A stretch of DNA of 64,000 nucleotides from Steromphala cineraria. Taxonomy: Eukaryota > Mollusca > Gastropoda > Trochida > Trochidae. Shown here one piece after another: positions 47,560-57,995 of the stretch. Position numbers and translations under genes: made by a program. Below the pieces are notes generated by a model that ran no database searches, was not told where the DNA came from, and saw nothing but the letters and a program-made list of their open reading frames with translations. The DNA lies in assembly GCA_916613615.1 (NCBI GenBank), contig OU744720.1:72257338-72321337 (forward strand), in the 5' to 3' direction. The first letter of the stretch is position 1, and the number at the start of each line of letters is the position of its first letter.

Positions 47560-47865
47560 ACCTTCAGAGGAATGTTCTTGATCGCCGGCAAACATCGACG
47601 TGAGAGACTACGATTGGCGTCACAATGTTCACGTTCTGTCATGGGCTGCTTGTTTCCCTGTCATGAACCAAATATGGGACCATCTTGACAGACAAATAAG
47701 GAACCGTCGGCGGTCGCCTGTGACGATAAAAGAGATGGCAATGCCTTCAAGTGAAGAATTGCAAATACTTTTCAACTAACGTCATCAGACGTATGACGTA
47801 ACGAGGAGGAGACGTATCACTGCCTGCACCGATGCCAAAGGTGGACATACATAATGCAAGCTACT
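47560..47865 (+). pseudogene. Tc1/mariner-like transposase remnant (C-terminal part)
   Basis: The frame at about 47620-47740 reads NVHVLSWAACFPVMNQIWDH, then LDRQIRNRRRSPVTIKEMA. Later (47805-47860) comes RRRITACTDAKGGHT. This is the DDE C-terminal block and the GGHTxY end common to invertebrate Tc1-like transposases. The conserved NPIE has lost residues and frames change, so it is not functional. It shares sequence with the minus-strand remnant near 50 kb. Confidence 0.7.
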
Positions 47866-47954
47866 AAAACCCGTGGTGTAACGTTAGTGTGTAGTATTGG
47901 TTTTGCATTTTAATTTTTTTTAAGTGCACCTCAAGTCAAGCGATGCCGCCAGCA

Positions 47955-47996
47955 CTGACACTATCGACAGCTTAACCACTCGCCCACCATGCCTCA
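47955..47996 (-). other. Weak tRNA-Ser/Leu-like A-box fragment
   Basis: GGGCGAGTGGTTAAGC on the minus strand matches a class II tRNA D arm. No T arm was found. Confidence 0.25.
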
Positions 47997-48699
47997 TAAC
48001 ACTCCTTTAACCTATATTTCAAAATTCTCAGCCTGAATAGGCGAGCGTACAGGTATGGAGTTTTATCTTGAAAATGTTAAATTCATTTTTATTTCATTTA
48101 ATTGAGTCATATCGTATTGAAAATGATCTCAGAATGTAATTCTGGAATTCCAACAAATATGTTTGTCCTAAGTAACGGCTTTATGATATTGAAACCCTTT
48201 TAATACAATGTCTGCGTAGTTGCTTTCAATTATCATCTCAGTAAACGGAAAATGGAAAATGTGAGAAAACGTTTTTGCCTGTTATGCATATAACAGATCC
48301 ATGCAAATGTCTTTAACTAATGGATGTTGATGCTTCGGATTTATCCCACAGTACCTTCAAACGAATTCAAAATTTTCGTTTATTGTATGTTTTTGTGTGC
48401 ATAAAGAATAAATATTAAAGAATTCAAATTCTTAAATTCAGAACGAAAAATATCTTATATTTTTCACTTTTTAAAAAATCATATATTTGATTGACTGATT
48501 AACCAAATAAATGCTTGTGTTCAATCTCGAAGTATACGTGCATAATCACCATTTATGATTGAAATCAATCCGCTTTTCAAAAATGCTTGTTACAGCAATA
48601 TGTTCTGAAAAAAGAGTCTGTTCATTGACAATTGAAATGTTGAAAACACAAGATTATAGAAGTTCATTATGCAAAACATTGCTTCTTGTAGTTTAAACA

Positions 48700-48992
48700 C
48701 ATTCTCTCCCCACATTGGCAGATCAAGTCATGTTGATTTAGCCTCTGTTCTATTACGCCGAAATCCGTGGGTTCCGGCAGTTTCCCCTGGCGGAAAAAAC
48801 TGCATCAAATGACAACGCTTCTCGCATGGAAAGCGTGGTTCATATCACAATGCTTTTGCCTCGATTCAGTAGCCAAAACGATGATTTAAGAACAGCGTCG
48901 CTGATTGCACAACTAACGTTGTTTGTCTCCAATCAGGCATCTCCCATTCTATCCCACAAAGTCGGCGTAATATAACAGAGGCTAAATCAATG
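48700..48992 (+). mobile_element. Third MITE family, right-truncated copy
   Basis: Begins CATTCTCTCCCCACATTGG. The inner inverted repeats are TTGATTTAGCCTCTGTT.. and ..AACAGAGGCTAAATCAA. The outer right arm is missing. The core matches the 57.4-kb copy in inverse orientation. Confidence 0.8.
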
Positions 48993-49904
48993 AAAAACAA
49001 CTTTAATTTACTTTATCTACATGTATATACTATCTTATATCAAAGTTTGCAATGAAACAAACTTATCAGATTCAACATGGCGGCCAATGGGACAGTCGCT
49101 TTTAAAGTTGTATATTATATGTTGAAAGATGAACAACAATTACGTAAGCGTGAGCAAAACGATTCAAGTCGTAGCTTTGTGTTCTAAACTGAACAAATAA
49201 TGAAATTTTCACAATTCATAAATCATTCTAGTAAAAGGTAATAAGCATGTAATTTCGCAAATTATGACTGACTTTTGGTCAAGGATTTATAATCCTGACA
49301 CTTTCATCAGACATGCACAAATCGATTCTAGCTTATTGATGAAAGTAATGATAACGGTTAAACATTACAATTGTCAATACTGCACTTTATGTAAGCAAAA
49401 TAAACACAAATTGCTAAATATCATTCATATTGACGGTTGTGGAAGTCGTTCACTAGCTGCAACACCAAATGACTGTAATTCGTTCACCACCCCCGGCTGT
49501 ATTTCGTTCACTCTGATTTGACACCATGTCTAGTTCAAGGGTTCTAATTTGTTATTTGACAATAATATGTCTTTTTATTTGACATATTTGTCGATTATGG
49601 ATGGTATACAATATGGTACAAAGATATTGGATTATTTTTATGTATGTTTTGAAAATAAGATAGTATCGCACACATGTAAATTTAAAATGCGAAATTCGCC
49701 TCATATATTGTGATGTAGCAGCCGCCTGAGGGCACATAATGACATAACTTTTCGTCTATACTTCACCAGTGCCCACCATTTTACAGACCGAAATATGTTT
49801 TTTCTCAAAAGTACCTGAAAACTGAATTATTGAGCAAAATCCTACACCGAAACAAACTTATCTCTCGCAGAGTAACTCATTCACTTCCGTTGTGTAACAA
49901 AGTC

Positions 49905-50140
49905 CAGGCGTACACGTTCCTACGGTGTGATATTTGTCTATCGAGATGATCTCACAGTTGTTCCATTGGGTTCATGTTCATGGAACAGGCAGGCCATGAC
50001 AGAACGTGAACATTGTGATCCCAAACGTAGTCTCTAATGTCGATGTTGGGTGATCAAGATCATTCCGCTAGGGGGAAGGTAACATCTGATACCTACCGAA
50101 CGACGTCTCCATAGTATTGCACGTTGACTGATGCGAAAGC
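49905..50140 (-). pseudogene. Tc1-like transposase remnant, same family as the 47.6-kb copy
   Basis: The minus strand carries GCATCAGTCAACG..., then ACATCGACATTAGAGACTAC, then CACAATGTTCACGTTCTG and ATGAACCCAATGGAAC. This is a diverged copy of the 47.5-47.7 kb sequence. It retains the MNPME-like block near 49972. Frames are broken. Confidence 0.6.
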
Positions 50141-51889
50141 TTAGAGCTGTTGTCGCCGTATTAAAGAGACACTCCGTGACTTATCAATCATTGATAAAAA
50201 AATTACCAAAAAATCAACAAATGCATGAAGATAATGAAAATTTTCCGATCATCATTTATGATATTACAGCCAAAAATCTGAAAGCGAATTGACATGTTTA
50301 AAAAAATATCGGGTCGAGGATGTTCATAGCTCAACGCATTATGGGATTGTGGTGAGTTTATTTGAACGCTCAAATACCGAGAACAGTCAATTTGACTTTC
50401 GAGTGTCACAGGAATCGGGGACAGAAAAAGATAGACATCACAACGAGATTATTAATTTGTTTTAAGTTATTACATTGATGTGTTGATTTAACCTTTTATC
50501 GATATTACCATATCATCGTGGCAAACCGATTTAGGTTTCAATGTTAATTTATTTCAGAACACTTGACAAATGAATATATAGGTCTACGAGTTTGCTCAAC
50601 ACGACAAAGTCATGGCGTGCATCAATAAGCTCAACGAATGAGAACTTTTCTGAACTCAAAAAACCTTTGTCCTTATATATATTAATTAGTCTACTCGATA
50701 TAAAGGCAAGTTAAAGTTGGTTAAATAGTGGAATCTAGTATCATACTGAATATCCACTTAGACGTCGGTGTTATGTTAAATGCAAAATAAAGGGTATCCT
50801 TGTGTGCGATTGATTATGTTTTATATTATTCAAATTTCGGTATTTGCTAGCTTTTGTCATCAAAAACAATATTTTTTAATGTGCTTTCTCTTGTCGTTTA
50901 GTCGTTTACCCACAGATTAGGGTTCGAATATCGAGGAGGTTATGCTAAAACACTGTACTTAGAAAAAACAATAACAAGAAATTTCATTGATCTGATTTAA
51001 GATTCTGAGTTTATCAAGCTAATAATGTTTCTTATGGAATGAACTTTTTTAATAACGGTTAACGTTTCCTCTGTGTACCTTATAATACCCACAGGGGAAA
51101 ATTTGGTTTATTAGAGGTCTAAATATTTTAAAACGTATGGCACGTCACTTGAAAAAATGGTTCAATAATTAGCCCGTTTGGTTTCTACTTTAATAACTTA
51201 AAAGGCATTCGGTTTGCGATGGTTATTCTTTTGCACTCAATAACTGGGAAGCTTCTGAAAGAATCATCCCATACACAAGGAAATTTCTGTCCTATCCAAA
51301 TATATATTTACAGATAAGAGTTTAGTTTTAAGATTCTTTTGAGCAAAAAAAGTGCTTAATTAAAACCAACGATTATGTAGTAATGCAGTAATCTAAATGA
51401 CATTATGTCATTATATGCGCTAAAATCGGTGTCATCTATTAGCTTTCAAATGGAAAATGTTATTTAGAATCAGTTTATGCTGATTTTGATTGTGCTTTTG
51501 ATACGGTTTAATCAACATCCGAGTCATCTGCAGTGTTCATCAACTCGACCCGTGTATTCTTCACGCAAACGCAATTTTGGGGAAAACCCAGCTGCTGATT
51601 ATAGGATTTTCAGAGACGCGCGCTAATCGATATGAAAATTCTAATGCACTATGATATTCATTTCACGGATCGAATTAGTGAACGAGTTATTTTTTTAGGA
51701 GTTCATATCTGATTTTGGAAGACATTGTCACCATTTCTCAAATTTGTTTATGAATAATTTTCATTAATTTTTCAGATTACTACAAATAGAACTGTGTCTT
51801 TTTATCCAATATGCAACACACCGATTACGTTTAACATGGCCGTCAATGGGTCATTGATCATGAACTCACCAGCTTTACATACCATATTC
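50141..51889. other. AT-rich sequence without features
   Basis: Only a B-box-like GGGTTCGAATATC near 50922, without an A box. Confidence 0.5.
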
Positions 51890-52611
51890 AACAAGAGTCA
51901 TCAGAAGATGACATATCCCACCGGTTCCACATGATCGTAAGATGTAAACCTTTGAAAGATAATTGTAAATTTTTCAAGCAAGGTTCATAATAGTATAAGC
52001 TAATATATATGAAACGAAACCTTTCATGAACAGAGTCCAAATAAGAGCCGTTTCCATGGAAATAATAAAAAATAAAATTTTCAGAAATGTGAAAATATCA
52101 AAAGGCACCACTTCAGTAGGTGGGCAATACACATGTAAAGTTTCAGAAAGATATGTGGACCGGTTTTTGAATTCTAATCCGGAAACGAAACCTTTCATGA
52201 ACTGAGTCCAAATAAGAGCCGTTTCCATGGAAATAATAGAAAATAAAATTTTCAGAAATGTGAAAATATCAAAAGGCACCACTTCAGTAGGTGGGCAATA
52301 CACATGTAAAGTTTCAGAAAGATATGTGGACCGGTTTTTGAGTTCTGCTCCGGAAACGAAACCTTTCATGAACTGAGTCCAAATAAGAGCCGTTTCCATG
52401 GAAATAATAAAAAATAAAATTTTCAGAAATGTGAAAATATCAAAAGGCACCACTTCAGTAGGTGGGCAATACACATGTAAAGTTTCAGAAAGATATGTGG
52501 ACCGGTTTTTGAGTTCTGCTCCGGAAACGAAATGATTACGGACGGACGGACAGACGGACGGACGGACAGGGTGATGACTATATCCCACGGTATTACATAC
52601 CGCTGACATAA
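51890..52611 (+). mobile_element. HINE/pearl-like element, copy 2, three internal 171-bp repeats
   Basis: Same left part, internal units (52011, 52182, 52353, end at 52524), (GACG)n run and right end as the 19.4-kb copy, with three units in place of five. The 3' hairpin is mutated (TACCGCTGACATA). The minus-strand 211-codon frame is a product of the repeat. Confidence 0.82.
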
Positions 52612-53335
52612 CAAGTGTCTAGATCATATGTCAATATCATATATGACACTAAACAACTCACGGAGTGACTCTTTAAATCTTCAGCGAAAATATTAACCCT
52701 TTTGTCTCGTTCAAGGCAGTAAGAAATTTTTTTAACTCAGTAAAGAGTTTTAGAAATAATTTACAACCAATAATACTTGATATTTTCATTATAACTAAAC
52801 ACATTTCATTCAGAAGGGAAATATCCGTGAACAAACAGACAAGTTTGGGTTCGAATTTGTTTTGAATCATCCTTTACACATTTTACATTATGGCAATAAT
52901 TTAAAATCACTTTTCATGGCTGATGGTTGTTGTCTTTAGACAACCCAGTTTCAAATTTGAAACACATATTCAGTGATAAATGTTTGTTATGATATTTGTT
53001 GATTAAGTTTGATAGCTTTGAAGGAAAAATCATACAGCCTTTCGCTATGATGGCCTTTTCTGTTAACGAATATCGATTGCTTGCAGAAATCATTCCCAAA
53101 ATAACTACAGAAGTTTTATGAAGACATTGTCCATTACATTTGATATGATTTAGGTTTATGACAAACAATCTTTATTATCCCGTAAAAACAGGGATCTGAG
53201 CATGATTCTAATGATAGAAGGTACAATAAATATAGGATTGGGATAAGGACATGCTTAAGGTTCAATACTCCAGAAATCTGGTTTATACTCTCCACTGCTT
53301 TCATTAAAAATAAATACGATATGTATTTTCATCGG
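52612..53335. other. No supported feature
   Basis: Short frames only (for example 52914..53168, minus), with no recognisable motif. Confidence 0.5.
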
Positions 53336-53590
53336 ATATCAGTGGTAAGCAAACGCTTTGGGGTGATATTTTCTATTTCGGAATCACACGTCAGTACTTG
53401 ATTGTTTCAAGGACTCTCCGACTTCTTTGTGGGGTTCAAGCCATGACCACGAAACACTATGTATTTTACTCAGATGACTGTGGCCAGCAACGCTTTTGGA
53501 GTGGCTTTATTTCGGAATCCCATGTCGGTATTTTATTGTTTCTAGGACATTACGAGTTATTTGAGAGGTTGAACCCCAGGCCATGCAAGC
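53336..53590 (+). repeat. Two diverged ~140-bp tandem units
   Basis: 53336-53450 and 53476-53590 share GCAAACGCTTTGG/GCAACGCTTTTGG, ATTTCGGAATC, TTATTGTTTC..AGGAC and GGTT(C/G)AA..CCATG. The 83-codon frame through them is not recognised. Confidence 0.6.
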
Positions 53591-53889
53591 AAGCTATATA
53601 TATTACCAACGCCGAGACGATAAGAAATCAAATATCATCCTTCTATTAAGTATCCTTTAAAACAACTATAAGGATGATATCACATCAGTCACGATAAGTT
53701 CTTTCAAATTATTTCTTTTCCACGACAGGAGAACAATAGATTAAAGAATTTCCAGAAATCAAGAATTATACATAAATACATTTCTTCATAATTTTTTAGT
53801 TCGGGTTTTGAAGCGAAGTGCTAGTCCTAATGTTGATGGTATGAATGACTGAATTTTCGAGGATTAAAGCTCATTCTGATTAAAGCACC

Positions 53890-54392
53890 ATTATCATACT
53901 TGTATGCGGTTCGTGATGAAATTTAGTTATTGAAAAAGAAATACATCACTCGGTAGAAAAATCTTTCGTCGAAAGTTCGATATCATATTTACATGTTTTA
54001 TTCAACAATAAAATACTTAATTCGTCGTCCAAAGTACAGTACCCTCTGCTAAAGTGCAATAGCATTTAATGAACCCGCTTTCGGTTCGAAATTGCGTCCT
54101 ATGGTATCAACTTGGACGGCAACGAGTACCCGATACGGAATAGAAGACAAGAAAATCCAGACGTGCGCGATTTAGGAAATGCAATGTTGTCATGATCAGA
54201 TGGCGACACTTGATTCGCCTTCATGTCGACATACCGGGGCTTACGTCTGTCGTTGTGGTCAATTGTCTCCTATTTCGATCTTCTCAAGGTTGGTTGCAAA
54301 TTATTGCTACAAATACCACGAATACAGTTAAACTACTTGTTATAATATTAAATTTGAATATGGGGCTTAAAAATTAACCATATTGCAAGGAA
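53890..54392 (-). repeat. Unnamed ~530-bp dispersed repeat, copy 2
   Basis: Inverse-orientation homologue of 18759..19300. It is missing from the paralogous segment at 61.99-62.02 kb, so it entered this copy after the duplication. Confidence 0.7.
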
Positions 54393-55350
54393 TTCAAGTT
54401 TTGAAATTTACTGCTTCCTTTTTCCTGAGCCTTCCGTGAAAGACGATATGTTTTGTTCAACTAACTCACGTATTGATGTACACAAATCTCTCCTACCATA
54501 TCCTGATATATATCAAGATACATGCATTTAAATCGCTGACAGATAGTTACTCGTTGTCATATTTTGCATGTTATTGTTTACGCCAATAAATTGTCGTTAT
54601 GCAAGGAGATAGAGATAAAATATATTGAACCCTCCTTCCTCTCATCCGGACGCCGTCAATTTTGTCCCAAATGCTGGATATCTAAATGGAGATTCGCATG
54701 CAGTGAGAACACTTTATCATTGCCAATTGATGAGCATTCGTAAACTGAATTTGGATCTATGATGTCATAGCCGAGGCACTACTCATATCTTTGAGATCAC
54801 CCACATGAAAACATAGCTTTACTTCATACTTCATACATGCATATACCCTTTTAATGATGTTTTGAGCACATGAAAAATGTTTACAATTGATTTAATAATA
54901 GTTTTAATCGATATCAAATAAGTAATAAACAGTCAAAATGATAAAGAGACAAATCGGCCATTATTCCCCGATTTCAGTTGGACTATGTTAAATAATAACG
55001 TCATCATTCTTATGGTTATAAACAACAGTTATTTGGTCAAACGTGAGCATATTGTCGGAAGGATACATCTCCAGGTATATAGAAAGTGGAGAAGTCAGAG
55101 AGGACAACTTGCACGGATTTGCCCATCTCCCAGGAGGTTAAAGGACCACTTCAGTTTTATGAAGCCGTTTGACCATCTTGTTGTTGAGTGAATGAGTGAA
55201 CTGAATTCAATCTAAATAGATTTAGATCAACAGGTTATCTAAATTTATTAAGATTGAACTGAATTTGAAGTTAAATGAGCTTACAAACAAACACATGATG
55301 TAATTAATTTACTATAATGTGGAGAATATGTGTATATATGTGTAAGTAGA

Positions 55351-55412
55351 GACAAACCAAGGACCTTCTGATCCGAAGCCGAACGCGCTAACCACTACTC
55401 TATCAACCAACA
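55351..55412 (-). other. tRNA-like pseudogene fragment (Arg-TCG-like)
   Basis: The minus strand has TAGAGTAGTGGTTAGCGCG (A box) and a CTTCGGA loop as in tRNA-Arg(TCG). The T arm is lost. Pseudogene or SINE head. Confidence 0.45.
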
Positions 55413-56095
55413 ACATGTGAAGTGAATAAAATGGTGATTCATGTTTATGAATCCATCAAGTAGACAAAGTAATTTATAAACAAGTGTTGTATTTTAATCG
55501 TCTCTTTATCTGTCTATTTGGAATTCTGACTTCTTTTATCTGGGCCGTTCCATTATTTTCAAAAGGTAAATCCCATATTACCATATCATTTGTCAACCCT
55601 GAAAAGTGTTGCTTTGAGTTTCCTGGTTTTTTTTGTTTGTTGAGATACCAGAATAACATTTCACATACTTTTAATGTGTTAATATCTATCAAAACGATCT
55701 TGAAACATATTATGCTATTTTAAAATAACATGTTTTATTTTTCTCTGCACTGATTCACTTCAGAGTACGAAAATAGCCAGAAGAGTTTTATAACCGACAT
55801 TGCCAATTACATCAAGTAATCTATGTGTTTTGAATGAAATAGTTGATGGTTTAATCAAACAAGATGACAGCATGTATAGCCAATTTATTTATCATTTCCA
55901 TCAACTTTACAAAGATTTAACTGGCTGATATTTAGTAAAACTGGGTTTTCTAAATCTTATAAATGTACATCATGTTATTTCATAACAAGCTCAAGTCTTA
56001 TTTCTATAATCAAGATGCAGGGCAGACATGTCCAAAAATAACATATAAAGTTCCTGTTTGTATCTACTACATGCACAGGTCAGACAAGGCTTTAA

Positions 56096-56452
56096 AGGGG
56101 CAGTAGCACGTTTTTTGACAAATTTAAATTTTAAAATTTTCACTGATAATTGGACGTTAATGCTAAATGTATTATTTTGATAGTGTCAAAAATGTCTTTA
56201 CGTACACCAATCATCCTTAGTCAGAGGAAGAATTATAAAGATTTACTTGAAATCCAATGGCGGCCATTTTTGGGTGAACACCTTTAATTCCATTTGTGTA
56301 AGAAAAAGGAACGGCATGGCTGAACTTTACATTATACATTTGATTTATTACTGCTTCATTAAGTTTGAATACATGGTCTTTCAATCGGATCCATTTATTT
56401 TCATTTTCCTGACATCACTTTTTATTCCCCCTAAAAACGTGCTACTGCCCCT
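56096..56452 (+). mobile_element. TTAA MITE, copy 7 (357 bp)
   Basis: Full length with TTAA flanks. Its right TTAA (56453..56456) is also the left TTAA of copy 8. Confidence 0.9.
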
Positions 56453-56456
56453 TTAA

Positions 56457-56760
56457 AGGGGCAGTATCACATTTTATATTTCAATTTTTTCACTGATAAT
56501 TTTAAGTTAATGCTAAATGAATTATTTTGACAGTGTCAAAAATCTCATTACACAAGCCAATCATCCATTGTCAGAGAAAGTATGAGGATTCACATAAAAT
56601 CCATCGACGGCCATATTGTGTGAACACCTTTAATTCGTTTTGTGTAAGAAAAAGCAATCGCATGGATAAACTTTATGTTATATATTTGAATTATTACTGC
56701 TCCATTTAGTTTAAATACATTGTCTTTCAATATTCCCCCTAAAAATGTGTTACTGCCCGT
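56457..56760 (+). mobile_element. TTAA MITE, copy 8, abutting copy 7 (304 bp)
   Basis: Head-to-tail with copy 7, sharing one TTAA; right flank TTAA at 56761. Internal deletion of about 50 bp near the right end. Confidence 0.88.
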
Positions 56761-56983
56761 TTAATATTTATCCCAAATATTGAATGAATGAAATTTAAAC
56801 CCCGTTAGTTTTCGAGAACCCTGATAAACCAATCAAAGGTTACGCGTTACGCCGAGATGTAGTAAAAATAGAACCACTCACAAGTAACGTAGTCATTTTG
56901 CAACATGATGATATCTCTACCGTTTTGAATCTCTATATACCTAATATAAATATCTAATATAGAAACATGACAAGTAGTTTGTT

Positions 56984-57052
56984 AGTGAGTGAGTGAGTTA
57001 TTGCTTTACGCCGCTTGGGCATTATTTTAGCAATTAGCGGCGTGACTTGACA
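56984..57052 (-). repeat. Molluscan retroposon end with (ACTC)n tail
   Basis: The plus strand reads AGTGAGTGAGTGAGTT, then ATTGCTTTACGCCGC and TTAGCAATTAGCGGCG. Inverted GCCGC blocks and the GTGA run match a repeat end commonly seen in molluscan sequence. Confidence 0.5.
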
Positions 57053-57409
57053 TGTAAAGCAAAAGATTAAATATCATATAGTGTGCTAAGTACAAGATTA
57101 TTAACATGTATAGTTATGTAAAATAATACATCGAAAAAATCTGCTTTCCATTTTATTCAACACCCATTTGGGTGAACACAACGAAGCCAGAAACGTGGTG
57201 GGAGTTAAAAACATAGCTTATGTAATGCTTTCTCATATTCAAAAAGCTTCGGAGTTAGTGTGCTAAACAATCAAATGCAGGTATGATTTCTATTGCAGAA
57301 TATTGAAATCAAATTTAAACTATCACTGGCTTTTCTGTGCCAAACAAAACGAGTGAGTCATAGAATGAAAATTTCAATGAGAGAAGAACTTCTGGTTTAG
57401 GCTAGACTT

Positions 57410-57765
57410 CATTCTCTTCCCACAGAGGAAGATCAGGTCATGAAATGTTGATACAGCCTCTGTTCTATTACGCCGATTTTGAGGGATAGAATGGGAGATG
57501 CCTGATTGCAGGCAATCAAAGTTAGTTTTGCAATCAGCGACGCTGTTCTTAAATCATCATGTGGCTACTGATTCATGTCAAAAGCATTGTGATATGAACC
57601 ACCCTTTCCATGCGAGAAGCGTTGTCATTTGATAAAGAAATTCAAATGCATTGTGGTGCTATTTTTTCCGCCAGGGAAACTGCCTGAACCCACGGATTTC
57701 GGCGTATTTGAACAGAGTTTTTTTTAACTTTTCATGGCTTGTTCTGCCCATGTGGGAACAGAGTG
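57410..57765 (-). mobile_element. Third MITE family, complete copy with 9-bp target duplication
   Basis: 356 bp with arms of about 65 bp (CATTCTCTTCCCAC.../...GTGGGAACAGAGTG). Exact 9-bp flanks GCTAGACTT (57401..57409 and 57766..57774). The internal core is shared with 48700..48992. Mutator-like by duplication length; no coding sequence. Confidence 0.88.
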
Positions 57766-57995
57766 GCTAGACTTTTGAATCTGTGAGAATACATAGTTGT
57801 AAAAATAGGCTTTGTTGTTGAGGCTTAATAATACAAATAAACGACCAAATTCATGTACGACTTCTTTTGCAGAAAGTTATTCTTATTAAAATCAATTTAA
57901 ACTAGCATTGTTTATTTCGCTGTCCAACAAAACGAGCGAGAATCATAAGATCAAGATTTCAATGAGAAAGACCCTTCTAGTTTAATCTCTAGGAA

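Larger units (their letters stand above)
53600..57995 (+). repeat. Diverged segmental duplication, copy A
   Basis: Collinear with 61795..64000. Matched blocks are 53620/61800 (CAAATATCATCC), 54590/62245 (CCAATAAATTGTCGTTATGC), 54720/63045, 55727/63475 (CATGTTTTATTTTTCTCTGC, the best kept) and 57240/63780. Copy A gained the ~530-bp repeat, two TTAA MITEs and the 57.4-kb MITE. The block at 57240-57400 recurs at 57835-57990. Confidence 0.75.

Noticed and set aside
49080..49100. ATGGCGGCCAATGGG as another TTAA MITE copy
   Set aside because: Only this short phrase matches; no MITE ends or other internal blocks surround it.
55484..55723. 79-codon frame with a signal-peptide-like start
   Set aside because: The paralogous segment at 63.2-63.5 kb aligns but does not keep the frame.
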